In this document: positions 12,782 through 26,200 of the stretch, piece by piece
Position numbering within the stretch: position 1 is the stretch's first letter
Layout: every line of letters starts with the position of its first letter
Assembly (NCBI GenBank): GCA_028023455.1
Contig: JAQFVV010000030.1
Location: forward strand, 390,501-454,500
Direction: 5' to 3'
Source: Epiperipatus broadwayi
Lineage: Eukaryota > Onychophora > Udeonychophora > Euonychophora > Peripatidae
Length of the DNA stretch: 64,000 nucleotides
Notes under the pieces: generated by a model
The model's input: only the letters and a program-made list of their open reading frames with translations
Database searches by the model: none
What the model was told of the DNA's origin: nothing
Position numbers and translations under genes: made by a program

Positions 12782-15685
12782 TCGCAGGTGGTTGTAAAGT
12801 CACCAACCAAGGTGCTGCAGGTGGAGAGTGATAAGAATCCCATGATTGTGGACTCAGGCTGCCATTTGATGACACCTTTTTATTTAGGTACTTACAACTG
12901 CAGATCACTTTCAAGTGAAGGAAGATTGCAAGAGTTAGAAGAAAAATTGTCTTATATTAATAGGAACAATATTGGACTTTGTGAAGTTAGAAGACAAGGT
13001 GAGAAACAATTGATTTAAAAAATGGACATATATTCTATTATAAAGGCACAAATATTGGAAAATACAAGTGAAGTAGGATTCATTATAAATAAAAAATGGA
13101 AGAATAACATTGTGGAGATTGATGGTGTATTGGACAGAGTGGCAAGATTAGTTTTACAACTTAATAACAGATACCAAATGCAGATAATTCAGGTTTATGC
13201 CCCAGCAAGTTCTCATAGTCATGAAGTAGTAGAAGATTTTTATATAGATGTACAAAAGGCATTTGATCAGAGTAAACAACATTTTAAAATTGTTATGGGG
13301 GACTTTAATGCTAGAATTGGTAAACAAATGAATGATGAAAATGCTGTAAATAATTTTGGTTATGGTAATAGAAATAAGAAAAGACATAGACTTGTGGAGT
13401 TTGCAGAAAAAAAAACTTTATATTATGAATTCTTTTTTTGAGAAAAATGTTAAAAGGAAATGGACATGGAAGATTAGGCATACAGCAGAATTGGATTATA
13501 TTTTGACTAACAGAAAATACATATTTCAAGATTGTAATGTTTTTAAAAAATTTAACATAGGAAATGATCATCAATTAGTAAGATGTAAAAAACACATTAA
13601 TGCAAAAGTAGAGAGACAAAAATTATTAAGAAAAACAATATTTACAGTTGATATTCCTAATCTTCAGAAACATTCTAATGAATTTAAATTAGAACTTACA
13701 AATCGATTTCAATTATTAGTAGATTTTGAACATGATTCAGATTTAAATGACATTAACAGGAAAATAATTGATACACTTTTACAAACTGCATCAATGATAG
13801 CTGGTAGAAAAAAGCAGCAATTGTCCAATAAAATTTCTACTGAGACTAGAGAATTTATGAAGAAAAGAAGGAATATGGGGATATACAACAATAATGCATT
13901 AAAAAAGATTGAATATCTCAAATTTTGTAAAATGGTGTGGAAAAGAGTTGAAAATGATATAAGAAAGTATAATTGTGAACTAGCAAGGAACGTTGTAGAA
14001 GACAATAAAAGTGTAAAGACTGTAAAACAACATTTTGTTATTGGTAGATAATTTATATCTGCAATAAGAAAAAAAGATGGCATTATTACTAAAAAGAGAG
14101 ATGACATCATAAAATGTGTAGAAGATTTCTATCAAGAATGATATATTAATAAAGAACCAGTGCCTCGTATATTTATTATATCTTCTGAATTACCCAGAAT
14201 TTTGAATGAGAAAGTGAGACATGCAATTCAATTAAAAAAAGAAAGGGAAGGCTCCAGGTAATGATGGAATTATAATTGATATATTAAAAGAAGCTGGTGA
14301 AAAAATAGAAAAAAAAATAGCAAAATTATATACCAAATGTCTAAATGATAAAAATGTACCAGATGATTGGAAGAATTCAGTATTAATATTATATTTAAAA
14401 AAGGTGATGAAGAAGATATTAGAAATTATAGACCTATCAGTCTTTTTTCAGTTTTATACAAAATGTTTACCAAGATAATTACTACTCCTCTACAGAAAAC
14501 ACTGGATTTCCACCACCCAAAAGAACAAGCTGGATTTAAAAGTGGTTTTAGTACAGTAGATCATATCCAGTTATTGAGAGAAGTTATAGAAAGGACAAAT
14601 GAATATGAGTTGCCATTATACTTAGGATTTGTAGATTATGAAAAGGCATTGGATGCTATAAACATTTCTTCAGTGATTAAAGCATTGGATCATCAAGGTG
14701 TAGATCCATGATATTGTCACATTTTAAATAATATTTATAAAAATGCAACAGCAACAATTAAATTAACTAATGATAGTAGGAAAATCAACATTGAAAAGGA
14801 TGTAAGACAGGGTGACTCCATATCTCCAAAACTTTTTACAGCAATGTTGCAAAAAGTATTTTGTGGATTAAAATGGGACGTTAAAAGAATGAAAGTAAAC
14901 GGAGATTATTTAAATCATTTAGATATTGCAGATGATGTATTTGTGTTTTGCGAATATTACAGGAAATATTGCAGGATAAAAGTAGGAAAGTAGGACTAAA
15001 GATAAATGTTAAAAAGACTAAAGTAATGTTTAATATATTTTCTCAAAATATGAAAGTAAAGATTGATTATGATGAGTTAGAAGTTAACAGTTACAAATAT
15101 CTTGGTCAGATTATTAATATAGATGAAAACGTAATGGATTAAATTAATCATAGAATTAAACTTGGTTGGAGTGCTTTTGGTAGAAATAACTTGATACTAA
15201 AAGGAAATATGCCTATGTGTTTGAAAAGGAAGATTTTAAATAAATGTGTTTGCCAGTTCTTACTTATGAATCTGCGACTTCGACACTTAAGAGAAGAGCA
15301 ATTCAGAGACTTCAGACCACTCAAAAAAGTATAGAGTTATGCATGTTGGGAATAACAAGAAGAGATTGAAAAGGCAATGTATGGGTAAGAGAACAAACAG
15401 GTGTTACTAACTTCATTGAAAAATTAAAAGACTGTACTGTAGTTGGGCTAGACATTTTTCTAGAAGAAATGATAATAGATAGACAATTGAAATTTAAACT
15501 GTATTCCAAGAGATTGTAAAAGACCCAGAAAGAGACCACATGTGAGATAGATGTATGAAATAAGAAAGTGTGCCAGGGTGATGTAGAAAAGAGAAGTTAA
15601 AGATAGGAAAAGATGGATTGATATAGGAGAGACCTTAATCCAGCAGTGGATTGATAATGGTTGACGATGTTGATGATGATACAAA
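12782..15685 (+). mobile_element. Decayed RTE-type LINE
   Basis: A ~2.9-kb non-LTR retrotransposon of the RTE kind, often annotated in animal genomes as 'craniofacial development protein 2-like'. It runs from an APE endonuclease N-terminus through a reverse transcriptase to the typical end 'IQQWIDNG' and stop near 15,663, followed by a short GATGATGAT run. No LTRs and no second ORF. Frameshifts and stops break it at many places, so it is a fossil. Its GC content matches its surroundings, which agrees with age. Confidence 0.85.
12788..15665 (+). pseudogene. RTE endonuclease/reverse transcriptase pseudogene
   Basis: The endonuclease part reads YNCRSLSSEGRLQELEEKL then IGLCEVRRQGE (12,893-13,004), VYAPAS (~13,195), GDFNARIGK (~13,300), and after a frameshift ELDYILTNRK and GNDHQLV (~13,490-13,575). 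The RT part starts near PGNDGI (~14,255) and continues with FKKGDEEDIRNYRPISL (~14,395), FVDYEKALDAI (~14,630), VRQGDSISPKLFTAML (~14,800) and LDIADDVFVF (~14,920), where the catalytic box is IADD in place of the usual F/YADD. The motif-A phenylalanine is leucine. There are at least three in-frame stops and several frameshifts (near 13,016, 13,435, 14,051, 14,380, 14,711 and 14,960). It cannot make a functional protein. Confidence 0.85.
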
Positions 15686-15689
15686 ATAT

Positions 15690-17930
15690 AATTAAATAAA
15701 TGAATAAATATTATTTACAATATTTTATGTATCTGCGATACATACACATCCATACACAACTGTTTAAGTCAATGAAAAATTTAAATATTTCCGAATCAAT
15801 CATGAAATAAATATTATATCTCTGTTAAAAATTACTGTTGACAATTTACAAGAGGGGAGGGTTAATTGTATGTATGTGTCTACTTACAATTCCTGATGAT
15901 TAAATGAGCACAGGGTGAATTTTAACCTCTGATATAAGATTGTTAATACCACCCATAAGTAAAGCAAAATATGTATAACACATTTTACTGCTTGAATATA
16001 TGTATAATATGATTGTTAATATGTCATCAGTCGTTAGATATCATGAGACGTTTGTCTTCATAGTTGAGTAGGACATTCTGGTGCTTATGTTGCAGGGACT
16101 CTCATTACTTCTGGGACAATAATGGAGTCCACTATAAAGCATTTATTTGGTAGGTAAACTATCAAGTTGTTATTTATATTAAAGTACAATATTCATCTAC
16201 CAGAATAGCCAATTTAAACAAAAATGAGTTTATTTAACATTTGTAATTAGCTATTTCTAAAAAGAAGACAATGCTTTAAGAAGTTTGAATATAGACATAT
16301 TAAATTTCTCCAATTTTATGTACAAGGATCAAAATGTCTAAAGTTGTATTTTTGCTTCCATCTACTCTCCATAAATACAACTACATTTATTATTAATCAC
16401 TCATTCAACTGAATATTATCTCTCAAGACTCCATATTAACTGTAGCCCTGCTTTCAGAATAAGTTGGTAGAGACTTGCAATAGGACATTAAAGATCAAAT
16501 TATGTTAAAATTACTAAAATATTTACTTGACCTCTTGATTGAGTCAAAAATGTTTTTTTAAGTATAACTTTATTTTTTATTATAAATGTAGTTATTTAAT
16601 ATAATTATTTTCATTTTTTTTTAGGTTTTTTGTAGATTTATTTATGTAGCAGTTTTTTATTTGTTTACTTTTATCATAATAATTGACTGATTACAATTTA
16701 ATGTAATAGTCCAAATTCAGACTGTGGAATGTAAGATTCTTGAACCCATTATAATTCTGTCATTTTTGTGTTGGAACTATTTATGAAATCCTTGGGAATA
16801 AGGCTAATACATTTATTTATTTAAGGAATAATTTTAAATATGCATTCCAAAACTTTGCTTATTGTCAATTGCACATTTGTATTGTTGTTTTATATCTTGT
16901 TCTAAGTGTCATTCATTTTCTTTATACAGTCATATGTTTTATAGTCAAAAATAAATCACGGCTTATTTCCATATGATTTTAATTATATACTTATAATCAT
17001 TTTATGTGACTGCATTCATCAATACTCCACATTAATCAGAAGAAGTAGATTATAATACAGCATAAAAGTGCATTATAATATAGGCAAAACAAAAGCAGAT
17101 TAAGACCATTTAAAATGCACATATAAAACATGCATTTTAAAATAAAGCAACACAACAACAAATAAGTATGTATTGTATGTTGTATGTACTTATACCTAGA
17201 CTTAATGATAAACAAATCAAATATATTTATAAGGTGAAAAGTTAGTTTTATTTCTGGGCTGGTGGGTGGATGTAACAGGAATGCATTAAGATAAATGATG
17301 CACTGATAAAAACACAATCTTGCCTAAGTAAGGATACCTTGAAATAAGATATATAATAATACAAAGAACAAAATATCTCAGAATCAAACTACTATATTGT
17401 TTATAAAATTCAATGCAGTAATGATTCCTGCAGTTCTGTATACTATGGAAACTGTCATGCAAATATTGTCATCAGAGTTCCACAACACAAGTACTTACAC
17501 GAATATGCAAAATCATTCAGAATATAAATCCATTTTCTTAAAGCATAAATAACAGTCTGGCCACATTTTCAATCCAGTAAATGTAAAGAATTTTTGTACT
17601 GAATGAGATGACAGAAAACTAAAGTAAAAAAAAAGTTTATTTCTAATAATTCCCACACATTCAATAAAAAAAAAGAAAATAGTGTTCAACTATTTAAAAA
17701 ATGAAATATGTAAATTATTATTTTACATAAATTAGCATTCAATATAAATTACACAATGCTTCCTGCAATTCATGAATGCTATGAATCTGACTTCACAGGC
17801 CCCAAACACTCAGCCATTGTCTATATATATATAAAACTGAATAAAATCTTTTAATCAACATTCAAAATGTTGAAATAAATCAATTATAATTAACATAATA
17901 ATAGGAAAAAATATTTGAATTTTAAAATAA
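15690..17930. other. AT-rich intergenic, nothing recognised
   Basis: No repeat pair, terminal inverted repeat or coding signal found. The 93-codon minus-strand frame at 17036-17317 has a skewed Ile/Leu/Cys composition and no motif. Confidence 0.6.
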
Positions 17931-18245
<315 letters not shown>

Positions 18246-21200
18246 TTCACCGACGCTACATCACTTAATAAAAATAAACCTCATACCATCGGGCTTCTCC
18301 GATCACTCTGCACAAATAATAACTATTAACCTAAACCAAATGCAAACTAACATTTCACCACTAACAAAAACAATCAGAATCCTTCTTCCCAAGTCAACCC
18401 CAGAATTTATCTTTTCTGAAACCTATATAATGCTAGAAAAACTAAGACAAATAAAACTAGACCCTATACAACAATACCAAGCTTTTATCAATATTTTGTC
18501 ATTTAATATACACCACATAGTAATGAATAGACCATCACCATCCAAGCTACTAGAATATGCTGATAAAATACATGAAAAACTTACAGCAATCACGCCTACA
18601 CATCACACCCAAAATTATATAGAAAACTTAACACAAGAATATAATAAGGCTTGTCAGTCCCTAAAAGAGCATCTAAAAATTAAAAAAACCAAATTATGCA
18701 TCACCCACCAACACACATGGTCACGTAAATACATAAAATGGGCCCTAGGAAGTGCACCTGAAATTAAAGTACCAATGGCCATACAAACCCAAAGAGGAAT
18801 ATTTGCTGGCCAAAATATAATAATGCCAATGTTTGAACATTTTAGAGACAAACTGCGATCAGCACCACCAATACAGTGGACGGCACACATATTTGACCAC
18901 CAAAAAATGAAAATTTATTCACGGCAGATGATTTCATTAAAAAAATGAATGAAATGAACAATAACTGTCACCCTGGAAGCCCAGGAATACCACTTTTTGT
19001 CTTAAAACACCTTAGCCAATTCACTTCAAAATATCTTATGTAATCTGGCAAACCATCTAGTTCAAGAAATTAGGAGTGTACAGGGAGTGTACCCCATAGC
19101 AATAGTACCTTACAATAAAAAGAATAAAAAAATTCCTGCACTTGAAGACATAAGACCTAATCCATGGGACCGCTTCCAATGAAGATATTGGAAAAGGTAA
19201 TAAAAGAAAAAATAGAGCCATTTTTGATGCCTTCCATCTCTGATACTCAGTTTGCTAAGAAAAAATCTTCAACTACACAAGCAGCTCTACTTTTCAAAAC
19301 CATAATGGTAACTGTAAGAAATAAAAAAAAATATAGCCTTCTGGTCATACAACTGGATATAGCATCAGCCTTTGACACTGTCAACATATCTATATTGCTA
19401 GAGATGCTCGAAACCATGGACATCCCCAGATCCATGCTATATATAATAGCAAACCTATTAATAAACCGTGAGCTACACATAACACTTAATGGTAGAAATT
19501 CTCCCTCTTTCTACCCCACCCAGTCACTATCACAGGGTTCACCTTTAAGTGCCCTACTCTTTATTTTTTATATTAACCCCTTAATTAAAAAAATAAATCA
19601 ATCCTTTGAAGGCATACAGATACCAGGATCAACACAAAAAATAGCATGTTTGGCATATATGGATGATGTCACGGTGTTTCTAACTTCTAAAAAGCAGATA
19701 CCGCAGTTGAACAAGATAGTGGAAGAATATTCAGCCAATTATGGACTGAAGATAAATACAGCAAAATCTGCATCTTGGCATATATTCTCAGGCAAACCAT
19801 GTGAGTCCGTATTTCAGGGAAAACCAAAACCCTTTCTGGGTTTTTCATTTTATATGGGCACCACAAGAATGCGCTGTCACATACAAAACAAACTCAAAGA
19901 AGATGTTGAAAAAATAGCAAATTCATTGTCTAAAGCATATCTATCAATATATGCAAAGACACAACTAATCAACAGGCTAATCATGACTAGAATAACATAT
20001 GACATGCCAGTAATTGTTTTTTCTAAAGGTTTCATCCGGAAAATTAACTCCATATGCTGTAAACTTATGTGGGCCAGGAAAACAGTGGCCATATCAATTA
20101 AAAATCTTAGCCGACCACTAATAAAAAATGGCCTTGGCCTACACAGCCTCAACATTTTCCACATGCAAAAACAAAAAAATACAACAATTGCCTTAATTAA
20201 TCAATTTACAAAATTAAAACATCTAATTAAAATAACACCTACTGATCGACCACCCCCAAAAGACTCACTCATTCAATCGGCAATATACCACTGCAATGCA
20301 ATAGGAAAAATCCCCAACCAATGGACAGAAAAATATAAATATTGGGAAATCTATGAACTAATGCAGAACCATACCACCAACAATCAAATATTACCACTAT
20401 TAAAATTAAACAATAAAGTATTAATTAAAAAATACAAGAAATGGGAGTTAGAACCAAAATTTTTCAATTTTATCCTTAAAATAAACTTAGATGCCATCCC
20501 AACCACATACTTTCTGGTACATAGAAGACTACATAGAGACATGGATTCTTTATGCGGCTTATGCCATCAGAATGAAGAAACTGTCCAGCACTTACTGTAT
20601 CACTGCAAAGGTCTGGAACAAGTAAGAATTATACTTTGCAACACGTATAGGAAAAATAAAACCACAATGGAACAAGTAATGATGGCTTTCCAAAGTAAAA
20701 CAATACCACTGATTAGGGCAGCAACTTTTGTTCTATATTCACTATGGTGCACAAGATGTACGTTCCTAATGGGAAATAACACAAGGCGACATCCATCTAC
20801 TTTTGAACACAAGTCACGGCAAATACAAATCCGGGACAAATTGATAACAAGTCCAGACATCTATGCAGCTACCTGGTCTCTGCTTAAACACAGAGCAAGG
20901 TTGTAACATAATCAAGGAAATAATGACTAAGTAATATGGAGTACCAACAAGGGAAAAACAAAAATAAATAAATAATAAAACAGGAAATAAAGCAAAAGAA
21001 CAGAGCCCATCCCTATCCAGTAATAGCTTCAGTAACATCTGTGCACCTAATAACTATTGAAATGCAACTGTCTATAATATTCTGAACACTTTATTTTATA
21101 ATGAACAAATCTGTAACATTCAATTAAGACAATATATTATAAAGACGTTATCTTGATTATTTTAATAACAATTGTAACCTGGTTGTAACTGGAAAACTTG

Positions 21201-21261
21201 TAGAACATAATCTATGTAACCATTACTGTATTCTTTTGAGACAATAAAGGCCTTTTGAAAC
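18246..21261 (+). mobile_element. 5'-truncated LINE (copy 1) between TAA microsatellites
   Basis: A ~3.0-kb LINE that begins inside its endonuclease domain and ends with the same 3' terminus as the downstream copy (TTTTGAAAC just before the TAA repeat). An AATAAA-type signal lies ~20 bases from the end (21,243). The 5' truncation is typical of incomplete target-primed reverse transcription. Its protein is only moderately similar to copy 2 (my estimate by eye is a little over half identical in aligned stretches), so it belongs to a different subfamily and is not a local duplicate. The ~355-base 3' UTR (20,907-21,261) has no other feature. Confidence 0.9.
18247..20906 (+). pseudogene. LINE ORF2 remnant: endonuclease end, RT, CCHC (copy 1)
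   Basis: The frame opens at 18,247 with SPTLHHLIKINL and the endonuclease motif SDHSAQ, matching about residue 195 of the copy 2 ORF2. It runs to a stop at 18,948. Frameshifts near 18,920, 19,035 and 19,160 break the region joining endonuclease and RT. From 19,164 a 580-codon frame holds the RT: QFAKKKSSTTQAA, motif A LDIASAFDTV (~19,350), motif B SLSQGSPLSALLF (~19,530) and motif C LAYMDDVTVF (~19,650). Near its end is a CCHC-type finger, CGLCHQNEETVQHLLYHC (~20,553-20,606). The 580-codon piece is intact, but without the endonuclease it is not autonomous. Confidence 0.9.
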
Positions 21262-21519
<258 letters not shown>

Positions 21520-21745
21520 GAAAAAATCCTGATAGTGCCGGTAAGTAATATTAAAGTAGTTGGGTTTCAAACCCCAAAAAATCTAATAATAATGCCACAA
21601 TTTAAAATCAAACCAATATAGATAATTTCACAAAATAAAAATAAATCTTTTTGAAACTATAATTATTGAAAAGCATAAACTAGTTCAAGAATATCATAAA
21701 AAAAACCCTTACGTTACCAAAAATTTCTTTGTTTTAAAAAAAAAA
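21520..21745 (+). promoter_or_regulatory. LINE copy 2 5' UTR, likely internal promoter
   Basis: 226 bases between the microsatellite and ORF1. Full-length LINEs carry an internal promoter in this position; that is family knowledge, not seen here. A short hairpin GGGTTTCAAACCC (~21,560-21,572) resembles a tRNA T-arm or Pol III B box (GGTTCRANNCC), but no A box was found upstream. A run of A (21,737-21,747) leads into the ORF1 start. Confidence 0.4.
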
Positions 21746-23284
21746 ATGGAGACCACAGCTATGCATGATCGAGCATTTGGCGTCAATATGGCCGCTGAAG
21801 TGTGTAAAAATTTAAACACCATCAAATCGTATGCCACGGTCGCAAAAACTAACATGCAAGCAACAAGTTCAAAGAATTTTGCGACTACAATAAATAATAA
21901 AATAGTTCCGAGATTTAGAAAAACAAATCCGAACGATATAAAACAGTTAGATTTAAAGATACAGGTAAACCAAGACCCTCCCCTTGCACACTGGACCGAT
22001 AATATGCTAGAAAGAATTAATGAACACTTTAACAACACGATTCCACGGGGACTCTATACATCGTTCAAAAGATTTTTTTCACCAAACTCAACAGTAATAT
22101 CTGCCACAGACGCAAATATATCGCTGTATCGGTTTCCACGCACGTTATTATATCAAGCAATAACTGAAAACGAACTGTGGAAAACGATCGTAAGAATCGC
22201 AGATCATCCAAATCCCAGATACCTCGCAATTGAATTTCTTGACAGTAGTCAAAAGAACCGATTTCTAAACCAAATTAAAACATTAGACAATTACGCGATT
22301 GTTATAGTCGATCAAGATCGACAGAATCAAATTACAGGAATAATAAAAAATACATATTTTGGATACACGAAACAAGACTTTCAAAAAATGATGGATCCAT
22401 TTGGCAAAGTTATAGCATTTCAACCAATATACCTCAAAGACACACCAATACCAATATACAGCAATAGCTATGATTTTAAGTTAAAATTACACAAAGCCAT
22501 TGACCCAGAATCTATACCAACACAAATTGCAGACCAGGAAGCTATGCTGAGCCTATATATAAGAGGTTGAAAACCACAATGCTATGCCTGTGGCAAGCGT
22601 GGTCACCTAGCCACACAGTGCATGGATAGCCAACTCATACAGGGCCAGACACCAAATAATCAGCACATCCAATCCCAACATGAAGAGAGCAACAGTACAC
22701 AAGATAACACCAGTAACTCAAACAGTCAATATGAAAACAATTACAGTACAAATGAAGCTACTAAAAACAAACATGCAGAAGAAAACACAAATATACTTGA
22801 AACTACAACAGATAGCTCGAATAAATTAAATAAAAGCACTGATCAAATGGAACAAAATCAAGCACAAAACATACCTGAAGTATCACAAACACCAGGAATA
22901 TCAATCAGTAACACGGCAGACTCAAATCCAGACATATCAAATGATACATACAACTCCCCAAAAACAAGCATGCCGCATATAATTATAAACAAAACATCTA
23001 CAGATATTCTAGACTCACTAACCCCATGCCTCCCTCCCATAGAAACAACACCAACAGAAGTCCAAAAATCTGGTCGTCCAAGGAGAAATAAATCAAAAAG
23101 AGCCAAAACAGATGAAAACAATACTCTAACAGAAATGATTGAACACTTGGCAGAAAACTTAATACCTATGGAGCTGGATGGTAATCAAAACACTAATAAC
23201 TGCTCACAAAACACTAGAGAATATGCAAAAGCTTCACGCAAACTTCAACACACTGTGAAACCAACTCGCAGCCAATCACGATAA
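21746..23284 (+). pseudogene. LINE ORF1: CCHC zinc-knuckle RNA-binding protein (one internal stop)
   Basis: One frame of 512 codons, interrupted only by TGA at 22,568-22,570. The start ATG at 21,746 has A at -3 and G at +4, a good eukaryotic context. Before the stop are about 274 residues with an RRM-like stretch (ITGIIKNTYFGYTKQDF and following). Just after it comes a retroviral-type zinc knuckle, CYACGKRGHLATQC (C-X2-C-X4-H-X4-C, ~22,580-22,621). The stop most likely replaced a sense codon, for example tryptophan, directly before KPQCYAC. The tail (~22,622-23,284) is rich in Asn, Ser, Thr and Gln, with a basic patch SGRPRRNKSKRAK (~23,070) that could be a nuclear signal. In LINEs this protein binds the element RNA. 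Its stop codon overlaps the ORF2 start. Confidence 0.85.
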
Positions 23285-23287
23285 TGA
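23282..23287 (+). promoter_or_regulatory. UAAUGA stop-start overlap between ORF1 and ORF2
   Basis: The bases are TAATGA. TAA (23,282-23,284) ends ORF1 and ATG (23,284-23,286) opens ORF2, sharing one base. The same UAAUGA arrangement is known from the silkworm LINE SART1, where it couples translation of the two ORFs by termination-reinitiation. ORF2 here has no other ATG with the endonuclease start, so the start choice is firm. Function in this element is inferred by analogy. Confidence 0.75.
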
Positions 23288-26200
23288 AGCTAAAAATAAC
23301 AGCATTTAATATCAGAGGGCTCAACTCAGTCTACAAAATACATCAGCTACAACAATGGATAAAGATTACACAACCTCATATACTAGGACTTCTAGAAACT
23401 AAAATATATAGTGGCTCACAAATTGACCCCACAGTACATCTAAGCAGAGAAGGCTACTGTGCATGCTCTAGAGACACATCATCTCCCTCAGGGGGTACTG
23501 GACTGCTCATAACACAAAGTTGTCCATTTGACTCATTCAAAATCATATATATAGATGCAAATTTACTAATAGTAACTTTTAGTCATCAAATCATCACACT
23601 AAACATTATATTTGTGTATATTCCACCGAGCCCTGCAATTGTCTCAAATATTATATTAAACATAAACTCCTTACTTGGCTCTAATTCACATCCAACCATA
23701 CTTATTGGGGATTTCAACATGAAATATCAAGAGTTCATTTTAAAGTGGCTGCATCAAATATCAATTTCACTTATGAGTGCAGAAGGTTTTCTGTCAAATG
23801 AAGCAGTTACCTTTCACAATGGACGTCATACATCAAGAATTGATCTGTGCTTTTATTCACCTATGTTACACCATCAAATCAGCCTAAACATCAACCCATC
23901 TCCCTTCTCTGATCACTCTGCACAAACCATACTAATTAATCTGACAGGAATTCAAACAACTGCACTTACACATGGTAAAACAATCAGAATTCTACTTCCA
24001 ACTTCTACCCCAGAATTTATTTTTTCTGAAACATATATAATGCTTCACAAGATCAAAAATATGCAACTTGACCCCATTCAAAGATACTTAGCATTCATAA
24101 ACATTTTATCATTTAATATAGATCACATTACACGCAAATTCCCCCCACCCTCAAGACTGCTAGCACTGGCTGATGAAATACATAAATGGATTACAATGAT
24201 AAACCCAACACACACCAGTCAACAACATATACGCAGACTTACACAAACATATAATAGCATCTGTAACCACCTGAAAAACTACCTAGCAATAAAAAAGAGT
24301 AAAGTCTGCCTCGGCCAACAACACACATGGACAAGAAAATACATTCGCTGGGCCTTGGGCTACCCATCCACTGTCAGAGTGCCAATGGCACTCACAGAGC
24401 AGGGGCACACATACACAGGAAATAATATGTTAAAACCGATATATCAGCATTTCAAACAAAAGCTGCAAGCATACCACCCAGTCAAATATAATCCTAATGT
24501 CTTTGGAAAACCAGAAACAAATACCCCACATAACATCACAGAATTTGCTACTAAACTGGCAACAGTACCTAATGCATGTCACCCAGGAGCACATGGAATC
24601 CCCAAATTTGTCCTTGCACATCTCAGTCAGTTCACTAGCCAATATTTATGTGACCTTGCAAATCATCTATCACAGAAGTTGCATGACATTCAAGGCTTAT
24701 ATCCAATAGCAATAGTCCCCTTCAACAAGAAAAAAGTCCACCTATCAACACTATCTAACCTAAGACCAATCTCAATGGGGCCACTTACAATTAAAATAAT
24801 TGAAAAAGTACTCAAAGACAGCCTAGAGCCACATATTCTACCACTAATTTCACACAGCCAGTTTGCAAGGAAGCAATCATCAACTGCACAGGCTGCAATG
24901 ATATTCAAAACCGTTATAAACTCAGTACGGGACAGGAAGAAGTATGCACCAATTGCAGTTCAACTTGATATAGAAGCGGCTTTTGATTCGGTTCACATCA
25001 ATACATTAATCAATATGCTAGCTGACACCACAATTCCACGAACTCATCTGTACCTGCTCACAAACCTACTACTTAGCAGAGAAATTCATATCACACTCAA
25101 TGGCAAAAATTCCCCATCATTCATTCCCACACAATCCATATCCCAAGGCTCACCACTAAGCTCACTGCTATTTACTTTTTACATCAACCCACTTATACTC
25201 AAAATTCAACAGAGTATCAAAGGCATACAGATACCAGGCACATCTCAACATATAGCCTGCATTGCATATATGGATGACATCACAGTCTTCCTACCATCAA
25301 GAAAACAGATACCAATACTACAGAAAATACTGCAAGACTTTCAAGCAACACACCATCTAAAATTTAATCAAAACAAGACTGCTGCTTGGTCTCTATACAC
25401 CAGTAAGCCATGCACGCAAATTTTTCAAGGCAAACCGTCTCCTTTCCTCGGCTTTCCTTTCTACATGGGAACAAACACAATGAGGCAAAAAATCCAGAAC
25501 AAGTTAAAAGATGAAGCAGAACAGATAACTGCTTCACTATCAAAAGCATACCTCTCAATATATGCAAAAGTACAATTGTTCAATCAGCTGGTAATCACCA
25601 AGATTATCTATTATTCTCCCATAATTCAATTCTCAAAAGCCTTTACATCAAAAATCTCTTCATATTGCAATAAACTTCTATGGAATAGAAAGACAGTGTC
25701 AATATCTGCAAAACATCTTAGTCGACCAGCAATACACAATGGTTTGGGGCTACATAACATAGATATTTTTCGAATACAAAAGACTGCAAACCTGATAATA
25801 GCCAGCCTCAGACATTTCCCAGAACTCCAGTATCTAATACAAATAATACCCACAGACAAACCTCCACCTTCACATTGCTATCTATCATCAGTTATAAACC
25901 AATTCAGAATCACACATACTCAAATATCACTGCAAACAACTACAAAATATTCATATTGGCAGATATATGCAATGATATACCCGGGATATACATCAGATAT
26001 TTCAACACAGATGCTCGGAATAAACAACTCGGAAGAGCGTCGTCTAAAAATTTAAAAAATGGTCCATGGAGCCCAAATTCTTTGATTTCCTCCTGAAACT
26101 AAATCTATATGCTTTGCCAACATCATATTTCTTAAGATACAGACGATTATATACAAAAATAGACCCCTTCTGCACGCTATGCCACCAAGCAGAAGAAACT

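Noticed and set aside
12720-12914. Minus-strand frame overlapping the RTE start
   Set aside because: Shadow of the LINE endonuclease frame on the other strand.
18654-18890. Minus-strand frames inside the LINEs (also 19,247-19,480, 19,877-20,164, 20,600-21,038, 22,858-23,121, 24,430-24,908, 25,364-25,859, 26,052-26,276)
   Set aside because: Antisense shadows of ORF1/ORF2 with no independent motif.
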